Assembly: GCA_016806645.1 (NCBI GenBank)
Contig: JACSYO010001905.1
Coordinates: 7,501-71,500 of the forward strand
Reading direction: 5' to 3'
DNA: 64,000 nt
Source of the DNA: Ophiodon elongatus
Lineage: Eukaryota; Chordata; Actinopteri; Perciformes; Hexagrammidae
The notes beneath the pieces were generated by a model that searched no databases, was not told the origin of the DNA, and worked only from the letters and a program-made list of their open reading frames with translations. Shown here in pieces: positions 47,528 to 59,762 of this stretch. The position numbers were made by a program, and so were the translations under genes. Numbering within the stretch: position 1 is the stretch's first letter; the number at the start of each line of letters is the position of its first letter.

Positions 47528-48913
47528 TTAAACAAATCGGTCATTTTCTGGAAGGAAGCTGCTGAGAGTGAGGTTATCTCCTCCATCTTCATCGCTGTAT
47601 GCATCGTCGTGGATCACCAGGACTCCGTTGGTGACTGGATTGCGTTGTCTTGAGTAGGTGATATTCCTCTCAGGCAGCAGGGACGAGATGCACATCATCT
47701 CTGTTCCCGCCTGAGGGTTTTTGACCTTGTACTTCCTTCTTGACAGCTTGGTGCAGAGGATGATGGTAGAGACCATGAACATGGTGGCCAATGCAGCCAG
47801 GGAGGCGATGGCGATGAGGCTGTGCTTCACCGTGCGCCGGATGGAGCAGGGTTTGACCTTGGTGCTGGGCGTGCTCTTTGAGACTTCACGGGGTGCTGTT
47901 GTAGTTACCGGAGTTGATTTGGTAGTTGGGACTGACAACTTGTTGGGTTCACGAGGGATCAGGATTCCTGTAGGACTGGTGGAGACATCGGTGGTGGAGA
48001 CATCGGTGGTGGCGACATCGGTGGTGGCGACTTCGGTGGTGGAGACATCGGTGGTGGAGACTTTGGTGGTGGAGACATTGGTGACGGAGACATCGGTGGT
48101 GGAAACTTCGGTGGTGGAAATGGGAGATTCGTTTGAGAATGTGATGGTGGGGGACTGAGTGGTAGAGCTCAACTCTGCTGTGTCAGGAAACTGTGATGTG
48201 GAGACGGGGGTTTTAGTCACAGAAACGAGCATAGACGTAGACAAAAGCTCAGTGGTGGTGGGGAATGTTTCACTTATTGTGTGATCAAACACAGGTGCTG
48301 CCTCAGAGGTGGGGCTGGCTGTCATTGGGGTTGTAGCTGAAGCGGAGGGAACGCTGTGGGTCTGGTTGAAGACCGGAGCCTGTGCATGTTTAGGAGAGGT
48401 GATGGGAGATGACTCGGATGTAACTTCAGACTTAGTGGTGGACGAAGGCTGCTGCGAAGACACAGCCACTGCTGCTACAGAAGCTGTTGCAGAAGTTGTT
48501 GCAGGAGCTGTCATGCCAGTGAAAGCGGTGGGTGATTTTTGATGTATTTGATCTTCCGTAGGTTTTGCAGTCTCTAAGATCATCGCGTGGTGGGAAGGAT
48601 GTGCTGCACCTGCAATAGTGTTCACTGCGGAGGAGGTATGGCGCAACTGTGTTCTGCTTGTAGTTGCTGCTACGGCGTTCATTGTGACCAAATCAGAAGT
48701 GCTGTCCCCTCTGTGAGTGGTGATCGCCTCTTTTGTTTCCACAGTGGTCTCTGCTGCTGAAGCAACACTGATCTCTGCAGGTGTGTGAGGTTCAGCAATT
48801 GAGTTAATGCTGCTGGTTTCTGTGGTGGAAGCATTCATGTCAGACTCCACAGCATGCAAAACAGATATTCCCCAAAGCAGAGCCACGTATGTCTTCATGC
48901 TGAGTGGCATCAT
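47528..48913 (-). CDS. selplg: P-selectin glycoprotein ligand 1 (PSGL-1)
   Basis: Mucin-type leukocyte adhesion receptor for selectins. Single coding exon, 461 residues. Start chosen at ATG 48913, 8 nt after a splice acceptor (TTTCAG at 48922-48924); the upstream open frame is intronic. Seen: signal peptide (about 1-24), a Ser/Thr/Pro-rich ectodomain with ten tandem 5-residue repeats (VSTTD type, 47972-48121), a single juxtamembrane Cys (KVKPCSIRR) at the position of the human dimer cysteine, a TM helix (LIAIASLAALATMFMVSTIIL), and the conserved cytoplasmic EMMCISSLLPERN and NLTLSSFLPEND blocks that match human PSGL-1. The ectodomain contains no tyrosine, so the classical sulfotyrosine selectin site is not visible. 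It sits between tmem119 and coro1c, as in human. Confidence 0.93.
   Translation of the reverse strand: MMPLSMKTYVALLWGISVLHAVESDMNASTTETSSINSIAEPHTPAEISVASAAETTVETKEAITTHRGDSTSDLVTMNAVAATTSRTQLRHTSSAVNTIAGAAHPSHHAMILETAKPTEDQIHQKSPTAFTGMTAPATTSATASVAAVAVSSQQPSSTTKSEVTSESSPITSPKHAQAPVFNQTHSVPSASATTPMTASPTSEAAPVFDHTISETFPTTTELLSTSMLVSVTKTPVSTSQFPDTAELSSTTQSPTITFSNESPISTTEVSTTDVSVTNVSTTKVSTTDVSTTEVATTDVATTDVSTTDVSTSPTGILIPREPNKLSVPTTKSTPVTTTAPREVSKSTPSTKVKPCSIRRTVKHSLIAIASLAALATMFMVSTIILCTKLSRRKYKVKNPQAGTEMMCISSLLPERNITYSRQRNPVTNGVLVIHDDAYSDEDGGDNLTLSSFLPENDRFV
47972..48121 (-). repeat. 15-bp coding minisatellite in selplg
   Basis: Ten uninterrupted 15-nt units encode V/I-S/A-T-T-D/E/N/K pentads, dense in O-glycosylation sites. 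Human PSGL-1 has decameric repeats in the corresponding region, so both the unit and the array probably arose independently or diverged strongly. The array also creates a long antisense open frame. Confidence 0.9.
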
Positions 48914-49465
48914 CGTTGTTTCTGAAATTACAGAAAAGATGCAATGCAAGAGTTTGATTAAGAAAACTATTAAATAGTTGTAGTAAAAAGGCACACACAT
49001 GGGGATAAAAACAATGTGTCATGTGTCTGCTAGTGACAGCTTATGATGAAACGGTCATGTGTCTTTCACCACACCCGTTGCGCTACATTTTCACAGGAAA
49101 AACAGAACTACTGCATTTAAGAGTCTGAATCCTTCTTTAAAACAATCTATACAATCATAATCCACATTTAAAGCTGTTTTATATGAAAGGGTAACAGGCA
49201 GCAAAGGTGTCAACATCAGATTTTCTGAAACTTGTGAACTGTTGTCAAAGTTAAGAATAAATTTAAGCTATGAAGTAAACAATGAGGATAAATCAACCTC
49301 CTTTGTGAGAAATTCGAATGGAAGATAACATTTTAAGAGAACAGTTAGTAAACTTTATCCAACACCCTTACATGAAAGGAAACGGTAGATCACAAAAGCA
49401 GGAACATGTCTATCCAGAGCAAAGGTTTTAAATGCTTCCTCAAAAAAAACGGGTCGGTGTCTTAC

Positions 49466-49497
49466 CTTGCTGCTGCTGAAGCATGTGAGGATACAAT
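49466..49497 (-). other. Predicted 32-nt 5' noncoding exon of selplg
   Basis: Flanked by acceptor CTCTCAG (49498-49500) and donor CAAG|GTAAGAC. Another donor (GTAAGACAT) at 49777 may end the true first exon. Both orient toward the selplg coding exon. Inferred from splice sites only. Confidence 0.4.
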
Positions 49498-49899
49498 CTG
49501 AGAGAAATTCAGCTCATTTCAGCCTCTCTGGGAGAACATCCTCTGAGCTCTGACATGCTTTCAGTATCACTGCTCGATTGAAGAAACAGGAAATGTTCAC
49601 ACTCACACTTTAAAAAAATAAAAAAAAAACTGGCTCTAGATAACATTTTCAGAAAATCCCTATACAGACAGCACTTTCCCTCCAAACACACAGCTTTAAT
49701 CTTGCATCAATGAGGAAGTAACAATTATCAGAAGCTTCTTTTTAGTGTCATTGGCAGAAGATTAAATATGTCTTACCTCTCTGATGGAAAGTTATGGAGC
49801 GCTCAAGTGCTGATGCTCTTCATGTCCTGATGATCTGACCACTACCTCATATAAAGTAGAAGGAAGTACTCAGTTCTGTTTCTCACGTCAACTACTGAT

Positions 49900-51780
49900 C
49901 ACTAAGATTACAGCTACGTGTCATGTGGGTAATTGGCATTAGCTCAGGAACTTCAAGGCACTGATAGTGGACCACAGCGACAGGATCAGCTACGTGACGG
50001 TGTTTATGTCCAAGTGAAATGAAATAAATACGCTAAAAATAAAAAAGTCCATGTATTGAATGGATTTGAAGTGTGGTGGTTTGGTGCCTGATTTGGTTCC
50101 CTTGCTTTAAAGACGAATATGCAACAGTAAAAAAGGCTTGGACTCAAACTTATGTACCCTGCAACAAAATGGAAATGTTGATCTAGTGTGGAAATCTTAA
50201 CTGTCACTTCCTGTACTGCTGAGTCATAGGAAGATGTGGTTAAATAAAAAAAAAAGTGCCATGAAGATAAACTTCTGCTGCTTTCTTGTATCCGAGTTTG
50301 CTGGTCTTTTGATTAAAGTAGTCCAAAGTACATGTGAAGGAGACTAGATTATACACGGGACAGGAGCTACTAATAAAGTTACAGAAGTCATGTCCTCATT
50401 TATTCTGGTAATGTGGGGACCTGAAGTGCAGTTTTATTTGAAGGAAAATATCATGTTTATATTTAACCCAGCATGCCTTTTGACAAAAGTGAAGAAATAC
50501 AAAAATGTATACATTCAACAATTTTCTTCATAATTAAATTCCTGGATGAGAGGTGAAAAATATTTTTAATTGTCGTACAGAGGAGCTCAGTCTTTTAAAT
50601 TAAAAAAGGTACAACATCTGAGATTGGGAGCATTTTGATTGCCTCTCAATGGCTCTCAACATGTCGACAGCGAGCTGGAGGCTTGCAGCTAACAATGCTA
50701 ACAGCACAAACTAAGGCACAAGAACTGACCGAGCCAACAGTGTTTGCCTGAGGAGGAACCGGATGGTTGGGGGCTACACTTCTGGGGCTACACTTCTGCA
50801 ACAGTGTCAGCCGTAACCACCATCCGAGGGCAGTGCAGAGCGGTGAGCTAACCAGTGGGCCACGCTCACATGCACAAATCTGGGCCATGTCAACAAAGCA
50901 CGGAGAAGCGCTGATAACAACACACACACACACACACACACAGAGGGTGATCGACTTTCTGCTCAGGTAGACTTATTACTCCACTATATCTTTACATATG
51001 GTCGTTTTCTGCTAAATTAATGTTAAAACCAGCTCCTTTCAGGAATAACTAGAATTACAGCCTCTGGGTTGTTTGCCTCCACCATCCAGTAAAGATCTAT
51101 GTCTGTGCGAATTGTCACTACTATGCATCCTATTAGACATTTGTATGAAATTGACATACCTATTAGTTATTTGTGTGAAATTGACATAATTAGCATTCAA
51201 CTCTAGAGTTATGGCCAAACATGTTTTGTGAGGTCACAATGCCCTTTGACCACCAAAATGTAATCAGATCATCCTTGAGTCCAAGAGGATGTTTGTGCCA
51301 AATTTGAAGAAATTCCCTCTAAATTATGTTGAAACCACGCTCATTAGGATGGACATACGGATGGAAAACTCGAATACACAATGCCTCCGGTTACAGTTGT
51401 CGTCGGCATGGAGGCATACAAATCTGAGAATGTGAGGAGGAAAAAAAATGTAATTAAAAGATGTGAGAATCTCATAAAAACTGAAATAGACTTCACACTA
51501 AAAAAAAAAAAAAAAAGTATTTGCCACAGCAGAGGAGCCAGTTATCCGATCAACATTTGAATGACCTCATGAGTACTGCTTTAGCACCACCATCAGGTAA
51601 GAAAAAAAGTGACACCTGACACATTTGATGGCTTTGGGACTGAGGTTGAGTTAGAGCTGAAACAATTAGTCAATTGACAAAATATCAACTCCCACTGACG
51701 CACACAATGAGCTCAACACTCAACCTGCAGGGATCGAGATCGATAAAAGCCAAAAGAATATAAAGAAATTAAAAGAAAAT
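49900..51780. other. Intergenic region between selplg 5' end and coro1c 3' end, with repeats
   Basis: No gene recognised. It contains a short (CA)n at 50920-50942, a teleost dispersed repeat at about 51125-51420, and a fragment at 51652-51690 of a second repeat family. Confidence 0.6.
51125..51420 (+). repeat. Teleost dispersed repeat ending in CAATGCCTCCGG...GGAGGCATAC
   Basis: Contains GTGCCAAATTTGAAGAAATT, TAGGATGGACATACGGATGG and a terminal AATGCCTCCGGTTACAG...GGCATGGAGGCAT. I recognise this as a high-copy teleost repeat of SINE/LINE-tail type. The start shows a roughly 38-bp direct duplication (CCTATTAG..TTTGT.TGAAATTGACATA, twice, about 51129-51190). Confidence 0.7.
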
Positions 51781-51802
51781 AGAGGTTTTCATGTGTAAAT
51801 TC

Positions 51803-51808
51803 TTTATT
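51803..51808 (-). terminator. Candidate polyadenylation signal for coro1c
   Basis: Minus-strand AATAAA about 810 nt past the coro1c stop. The sequence 51809-52620 has no other gene and would be the 3' untranslated region. Confidence 0.5.
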
Positions 51809-52620
51809 ATGTGCACAGAACTGTTTGTCAGGGGTTCAGTGAAACACAAGCTGGGTGAGTGGTCCCTTCCCAACACCAAATCTGCACTGGAGAGGGCGAC
51901 TTCAGTTTGACCCTTAACAGTGACAAGAGGCACCACTACATTTGCACAACATTTACACCAGAGAGATGCAACCCCCCTCCCCCCTCCCATCCCCAATAAA
52001 ACCAAATGTTAAATTTCAAGCCCAGAAGAACAGGAACAAAAAGCATAAAAGGAATTCTTCCACATTCATAAATCTGATGGTTATCAATGAGCAAACTGGT
52101 GGGAGGAAAAAAGTTCAACAGCTATCGTTTAAAAAAAATCCAGCTTGACTAAATCAACCTACCAGGTTGCGACTGGAATGTACAACAGGAGAGAAAATAA
52201 ATGTAAAAGCAGTGCATGAAACGGCACACGATTCATATTTGGCAACACATAAAATAACAATGGAAATACTGATGCTACATACAGTTTTTGAGTAGTAAGT
52301 ACAAACTTCACATAAGAATGTTTTACCACAATTTAAAAAACAAAAACATAAAGTTAAGACTTTTTCCTTCAACAAAAATGTCTTTTCTTCAAATGTGTAC
52401 ATGAGCTGCGAGAGTTTTTCCTTTTCTCTGTGTGTCGGGGCAAAGTGTGAAACTGGAGACTTGATGAGGAAAAAATAAGTTCATCTTGGAATGTAGGGCT
52501 TGGTCTCATCGCAGGACGACGCCAAGCTCAATGAAGCCGAATCTTGAGAATTTGGCTGTGGCTGACCCCGTCCATTCGATTCCCAAAACAACCAACAGTC
52601 CCGGGAAGTGGGGCCGTGAC

Positions 52621-55600
52621 TTACATAGCAACCTTGGAAACCTGGTCTTCCAGTCTGGCGATTCGACGGTCTTGGAGGATGACGCGGTCCCTGAGTGACT
52701 TGAACTCTCGGAGTACCTCTTCCAGTTTATCTTCCATTTTCTGGTCCATTTTCTGGTCAGAAACAGAGAGAACATTAGCCGGGCCGAGTTCTTTAGTCAT
52801 CTCTTTTGGCTTTCAAGAGGCTGCTAAAGATTTCCAGTGTTTACAGAAGATTTTTGTGGATGATAACGTCTGGATCTTATCTACTTCAAAACTTAGTTTT
52901 CAGTCAAAACGAGCACATATTTCACAGGCAATGAAGCCTTCCAGCTGAATCATGACCCAAATACCAAAGTATGTGCTGATCCATAACTTTTGTGAGTTGT
53001 TCCAAACATTATAATTAGCGTGAAGGGAGGAGTTCAAATGTCAGCAAAAAAATAAATGCTGAGTGAGTTTGAAAAGTGTAGCTTAATAATATGTTTTAAA
53101 ATCTAGTTGTAAACAAAAAGAAATCTGGAGTTGGAAGTAAAAATAACTGGGAAGCTTGACACTCACTACTGAGGGCTGCGGAGAAGCGCGCTTCTTGACA
53201 GTCGAGATGTTTTCTGCTTTTGTGGCTGGCTTGGTTTCCAGGACGTTCGTCTTGACCACTTTCAGGTCGCGGGTCTTCGTGGAGACGTAGCCGTCTTTGA
53301 GTGAGATCAGGATGGGGCCTCCGTTCTTTCCGGCGAACCACTCCTCCGCCTCCAGGGCGGGATCGGGGCCGGCCGTGTCGGGATACAGGTCGTCCTGGAA
53401 CAGATCCGACTGGCGGAGAGGACACAGGACGTGTCATGTGGAGGAAAAGGACATGGCACTGAGAGAGCAACATATTTATTACTCGATATAAACACAGACA
53501 TACCTTCCGTGGGACTGTCATGATGATTGGTTCACATTTTCTCTCGTGTAATTTGTAAAACCTAAAGAGGATTAATAATGTGTGATTAATATCATACACC
53601 ACAAAACAGTTAACTGCAACATGAAAAAAATATTCATTAATTAAATTAACATTAAAATAGACATACAACAGCAATACAAAGTTTAACTTCATTTTTTAAA
53701 TCAGAAAAGAATATATTCAGTCATTAATGAAATTCCTATATTTTGAAGGCAAATAATTTAGTTGTTTAAATTATGTTTATTTTAAATCATTTCAACTATC
53801 AGTACATGCAAAAATCAATAATGTGTGAAAGTAAGTTAACTTACTTTTAACTTACTTAGATGAGCTCTGTCCCTATTCTTTCTTCTATTAAAGTCAAATT
53901 AACTTTTTTACATGAAACTATGGTGACATCAAGAGCTGAAACAATTAGTTGATTAAATACAGAATATTAATAAGCAACAACTGATAGATTAATATTTTCT
54001 TTCCTTTTTTATATAAAAATGCCCTAAATTCTCTGGTTCCAGTTTCTAAAATGTTAATATTTGCCAGTTATCACAACCTTCTATGATACCAAACTGAACA
54101 TCTTTGGGTTTTTAACGCTCTTATTAAAAATCTGGGTATTTTTCAGACAAATAAAAACAAAAAGATCTAAAATAATATACATTATACAGTATGTTAGCTC
54201 CACAAACTAACTGAACAAAGGTATAAAAAAATAAATAATTACTCTAATACCTTGCAATTTCACATTTGTTGACATCCAGGCCCCGTTTGGGCATGTATCC
54301 CATGCCTCTCTGGGGCTCCTTGGTGGAAAAGGTACTGAGGTAGTGAACAAACGGTGCCTCATCAGTGATCTCAAAGTACCGAATGCTGCTGTCGCCCTGA
54401 GCACACACAACAGTCACAGCTCAGTCAGTTTGTGAATCAAATGATCAGAAATGGGAAATGAAAACTGGAATTTCTTTACAAGGCGGCTCACCTTTCCACA
54501 CAGGTAGACTACGTTGGTGTCGGGGTCATAGAAGGGCAGCAGGACTCCATTACTGGAGTCCATCTCTTGAACACATATTGGCTCATCCATGTTTTCCTGG
54601 AAAACACAAAAATAAGTCTAAGTAAGCAACACTAAAGTATGTAGTTGCATGGCACATGTCTCATCTATAGCCAATAATGAACAAGTACAAATCATTCTCT
54701 GTCAATAAATAAAAAAAATGACTTTTTAAATTAGATCTGGAGAAGTGAAATCTCTTTGAATTTACCGCCCCCACCTGGAGCTGAGGTGTAATGAAAATTC
54801 AAATTTGATAGGAAAGAAATAATCATTTCAAATTCAGGCAGCACAGGAAAAACTGATGGAAACCGCAATATTTTGACTTCTATAACAGGTAGTAAACTAA
54901 ACAAAGCAAGTTTATATGGTGATGAATCAGTGTGTAAAGGAATGAATGAGATTCACGCCGGTGACCTACAGTTTTCCACAGAGCCAGCTGGCGTTCGCTC
55001 ATGCGGCTGAATCCAGTGGTGAAAATGTTTCCGTTTGCTAAAAAGATGGCTCTCATTGGTCGAGCCCCCTCGTGAGCTTTGTCCTTCTCCTAAAAACAGA
55101 AACACACTTGTCAGATTAGGCTGCCATGTTTGTAGGTGCGTTGAGTAAACAGCTCGGTGGGCGATTCTGGGAAAGATGATTCCACACGAGAAGCATCCAA
55201 GTCCCCAAATCCCCGTAGCGTTTCCACTTACCGCAACAATCTTTTTTTTACGGGGGTCAATGACACGGACTTTCTTGTCCTTGCAGGCGGTGCACAGCAG
55301 GCTGCCATTGCGGCTCCAGCTGACACTAAAGATAACGTCAGGGTGCATGTCCTCCAGGTTGATCATGGCCTCTCCCGTGCCCACATTCCAGATGACGATC
55401 TGGTTGTCACACCCTTAAATGGACACATGCAGCACAGCTTGACTACACACACCTCTGAGTCCAGGGTTATTTTAAGCCCTTTACATCACACAAAGCAACA
55501 TGACAGAAGGAGGTCTGTGAGATAATTGGTCAGATTTGGAGTTCAGCTGTGCACGGTGGACAAATGGCAGACGATTACCGAAACGGATATTTCAGTCCGA

Positions 55601-57706
55601 GGGCACGGCGTGTACCGCGGGCCTCAGTCAAAGGTTACCTGCGCTGAGGAGAACGTTGCGAGCGGTGGGATGCCAAGACACGATGCCGACCCTCTTAGAG
55701 TGGCCCTCCAACACGACCACGGGCTCCGAGAGAGGAGTCCCCAGCCCGTTCTCAGGGATCTGCCAGACCTGAGTCAGAAAATGAAACCAGTTACATACAA
55801 GACAGAAATCTGTCCACTAAAATAATTCTACGGTACCAATCCTGAAGAGCAGACTTCAGACAGTAGATTAAAGCTGTTGACAGACAGTACAGTCTGTTTG
55901 ACAGTGTTATACATGCACAGGAAAACTCCAGCAAAATGTGTATTTTTACTCAAGGACACTACAAACTACAGGCTCAAGAATTACCCAAATTTATATTTAA
56001 TTGAGCAAATATTTGACAACATAAACTTTAAAAAAGGTACGAGGTGACAGTATAGTGATAAAATACAACAGGCCCATTATTTGCATGTTCTAGATCTAAA
56101 ATCAAACGTTGTGGGTAAAGTCTAACGTAATTGGTTATTCAAGTATTTATACTTGCTACTCTGTGAAAACACACATTTAAAATAAAAAGGAAAAAAAAGA
56201 AAGCTCATGCGATCTTGGAGATAACCGTGTCCTTACCATGACCGTGCAATCCTCTGAGCCGCTAGCAATGACAAGGTCATTATGAGGACACCAGTCGATG
56301 TCCAACACTGGGCCTGTGTGACCACATACTGTAGGGTAAACCTTGTCTATACGGCCAGACTGTGAGACAGAAGACAACTTTGTTACAAAGAGTGAGAGTC
56401 ACATCCTCCTGTGAGCTGATATCTGTCAGAGGAATATGAAAATGACTGACTACCGGGGCTAATTTAACTATCCTGTCGAAGTTATGTTCAGTGCTTTGCA
56501 TGATTACAAGACACTTTTAGACTCTTATGACCATCAGCAACTTCATCACACATCCGTCCTCATGCTGGGCTAAAAACAGAGAGCTAGTGTAATCGTGTTA
56601 CATTTTCACAAAATACACTCAGAAGTCAAATGAAAGATATTTATTTAACATCAAACATTAAACTGAACTCAAGGATTCAGAAGCAAATCCTCACTAAATT
56701 CACAAGCTAACCAACACACGCAGACGGCTTAATGTCATGAATGTGTTTGATCTCCTGGGGCCGCTATGATCCCAAAGGAGGATTTTAAGCGGAGGACAAA
56801 GTTATCCCATTTTACCGTTATGACCTCATCCATTGTCATCCTGGTTGTACATCCGTGTACCGGAATACACCGAAGTTACAGTCGCTCCTCCAGAGGCCGA
56901 ACATTCTACACAGTGCATAAAACTCACTTAACCCAGTGGCCTAAAATAATGCAGCACCCATCCCCTCTGTGAGTATCATGTGTTCAATGAGCCAACAGTA
57001 CCAAGATACACATTACATGCCTTTACTACTAGGCAGATTTAAACATCGATTATCTATGGTTTTTACAATAGATACGAGCCTCGGGGAGCGACCGGACAGG
57101 GTCAGAGCAGCAGCGTGCTGCAGGTCTGCTGACCGAGAAGCCTATAGGATTGATTTGCTCCATGCTCTGAATATCTATACTATGATACAGTGTGCTGTCA
57201 CAGTGCAACCCTTGTCTCTCTGGCAACTGAAGGCCAAAATGGGAAACAGAAGTTGTAAAGCATACCCAGTGTCATGCAGCGTTTTATTCCCGACTGACAG
57301 TTAAAGCCCCAGTGCGAAGGATTTGAAAATGTCACAGCAGAACAAAGAAAACAACACTAATACACCAGCCCTGGAGGTCAGACTATTTAAACTATTTTTT
57401 AAACACTTAATAAGAACTTGGACTTCACAGCTTGACTGTCAAGGAACATCGAAAGATATTTTTAAAGCCCTTGAAGGAAATGAGAAGGCGTGGCAAGGCG
57501 CCACTCACCTTTTGGAGAGGAAGTACAAGAAAGGCTCCTCCCCCACTGGCGTCTATGATGATGGCAACAAATTTGGGGTTGACGGCACAGAAGGAGCTGT
57601 CCCATGTGACCCTGGACACGCGGATGTCATCGTAGCACTGGTCGTTCCTCACAGCCTGACCAAAGACGTGGCGGAACTTGCTCTGTCGCACAACTCGCCG
57701 CAACAT
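52621..57706 (-). CDS. coro1c: Coronin-1C
   Basis: Actin-binding WD-repeat protein that regulates Arp2/3- and cofilin-dependent actin turnover at the cell cortex. Exons: 57509-57706, 56237-56359, 55639-55768, 55232-55413, 54970-55089, 54492-54596, 54251-54396, 53504-53561, 53167-53409, 52621-52752; 1437 nt, 478 residues (human 474). It begins with the coronin signature (VVRQSKFRHVFGQ), then WD/Kelch-like blades: GHTGPVLDIDWCPHND, GSEDCTVMVW, GHSKRVGIVSWHPTARNVL, CDNQIVIWNV, KDKKVRVIDPR. The conserved C-terminal extension GMGYMPKRGLDVNKCEIAR, PRKSDLFQDDLYPDTAGP follows. A unique linker leads to a C-terminal coiled coil (EDKLEEVLREFKSLRDRVILQDRRIARLEDQV) for trimerisation. The first coding exon starts two nt after an acceptor, so the 5' leader is in upstream exon(s), probably near 62 kb. 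Confidence 0.97.
53931..54000. repeat. Fragment of dispersed repeat (AGAGCTGAAACAATTAGT family)
   Basis: In a coro1c intron. Shares the 18-mer AGAGCTGAAACAATTAGT with 51653-51670, followed by a diverged T/A-rich inverted-type tail. Related AATTAATC/TGATAGATTAATC segments occur at 32064-32130 and 40531-40572. Likely ends of one teleost element; class not determined. Confidence 0.55.
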
Positions 57707-59664
57707 ATCTGTGAAGAGGAAATAAGAGAAACAATAAGAGTGTGTTTTGCCCCGAAATGTGGCGAACCAAAGTAATTCTAACATAAAATAAAATGTATGA
57801 ACGCGACAGAAAAGTGGCTGTTTTCCCACAGAATACTGAAGTTATAAAATCTGAAAATTAGCATATTTCTGTGGGTTTGGTTTACTGCCAGCAGTCCGTC
57901 TGATCTGAGATTATGCGCGTCAACTGTGACTCGGTTTGTTCCTCTGCAGTCGAAGCAAACGTTGGAGGTAAACTGTGCATGAGACATTTTGTCCAGCTGT
58001 GTTTACCTCATCTCAGTGTAATTTCACAGAATTAAAACAACCATTAAGAAGTATAAACAGATATAAAAATATACAACATTTTAAGCCAACTAATGAGAAA
58101 AAGAAATACCTAAGGACTGTACATGTCTGCTATTAACAAGAACATTATGAATATCAATTATGGTAAATCACGTAAAAAAAAACTGGACAACTGGTTAAAT
58201 CATCTAAAAAGAAATATACAAACATTGCACAACATAACATGTATGTAATGGAAATGGATGGATAGAAGTTCACAATATATAGCCTAGATATTGTAAATAT
58301 TTCTTAATGTCTAAAAACTTTAAGATAAATAATGTAAAACATGCTTCACCTCTCGATGTGCAATAGGAATCCAATTAAACCAATGTACTGTGTATTTCCA
58401 AATTTTACAGGAGAGACAAACTGAAGACCACTTATGCTCATTTTACTGCAACTAGATAAAAACGCAAATGAAGTGGTCAATAATATTCAGGCTACCTGGT
58501 GACGTCTCAGAAAAGTTAAATTAGCTCCACTTCTGCAGCACAATGCAGAAATAAATCATAAAGCAAAAGAATACAATCAGGCAATTTTTCTTGGTCTTTA
58601 AAAATCAAGCCACTTCCTTCCTACATGAAATGTATAATTAATTAAGAATAGCAACATTTCGTAACCAACAGAAAATAGAACAGAATTTAAGTAGAAAGAA
58701 GACAGAATTGCTGTTTAATGTATTTGGGGAAGACATTGAACTACACGTTTTAGGGTTGACTTATATGGTTATATTAAAAAAGAAAGAAAAAAGTATGCAG
58801 TTATGAAAAACAACCCGCAGTGATGTTATATTTTCACTACATGGCCTCTTGCTGCTCCACGGTTCTGGAAATGCTCTTAATTGTTGTTCGGCATTTAATG
58901 ATCAAATGGTGGCTCAGAGCAGCCTCAAGCTCTTACTCCTCTTCCCCTTTCTTCCTTTAAATCTCATTTATGCTTTCAGCTTCAAGGGAAGTCATTCATC
59001 AGGACCAGACATTTGTTTGCACAGCAAATTCCACTGAAGGCATTTTGACACCTTTGGGGACGGTGAGGTCTAATCCGCAGCCAAAACAGGAAAACCAACC
59101 ATGATGGACATTCTCCTAAAACTTGACTCATCTTAGCATTTTCTTTTGTAATTCCAAATAAATCTTATCTTTGATAGGGAATTGGGAGATTTTCCATCAT
59201 TTTAGTGGCATGCATGTAGTGTCTAAGGGCAATAATTAAGCTGCCAGTTTGAAGCGACGTACTGAGCGATTATACGGGCTGCAGGATTGTTCTCCAGTTA
59301 TCAAACCACCTGCTTCTTCACACGCAGTCATGGATTTAGAAAATGGAAAAGATGAATCACGGCTCTTTTTCCAAAATCTAACTCAGCAACAATGGAGCAT
59401 TTTTTTTTTGCAGTTTCGCAAAAGACTGAACAAATCTCATCTTCAAATATTATCTCAGATTTAAAGCGGTCATGTTAAAATAGCTTTGTTTTTCAGATTT
59501 TTTAATAACACTTGTATTTTTGGAAATCAAGGTCAAGATACATTTTTTTTTTTTACATTTGATCATTATGATGTTTAGGACAGTTAAAATGTAGAAACAC
59601 AAAAAAGTAACCAACAATCTTAATAAAGGCAAAATGAGCCTTAAAGCACCAACACATCTTTTTT

Positions 59665-59667
<3 letters not shown>

Positions 59668-59760
<93 letters not shown>
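59668..59760. repeat. (CA)n dinucleotide microsatellite
   Basis: About 46 perfect CA units, the longest simple repeat in the window. Confidence 0.98.

Positions 59761-59762
<2 letters not shown>

Noticed and set aside
47721..48158. 145-codon plus-strand open frame opposite selplg
   Set aside because: Antisense shadow of the selplg tandem repeat; the 15-nt period keeps all frames open.
48914..49000. Upstream extension of the selplg frame
   Set aside because: Crosses a splice acceptor at 48922-48924; the signal peptide starts at the ATG at 48913.
57323..57775. 150-codon plus frame overlapping coro1c first coding exon
   Set aside because: Antisense to a firmly identified coronin exon; no family resemblance.
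59450..59758. Cys-Val repeat frame across (CA)n
   Set aside because: Microsatellite translation.
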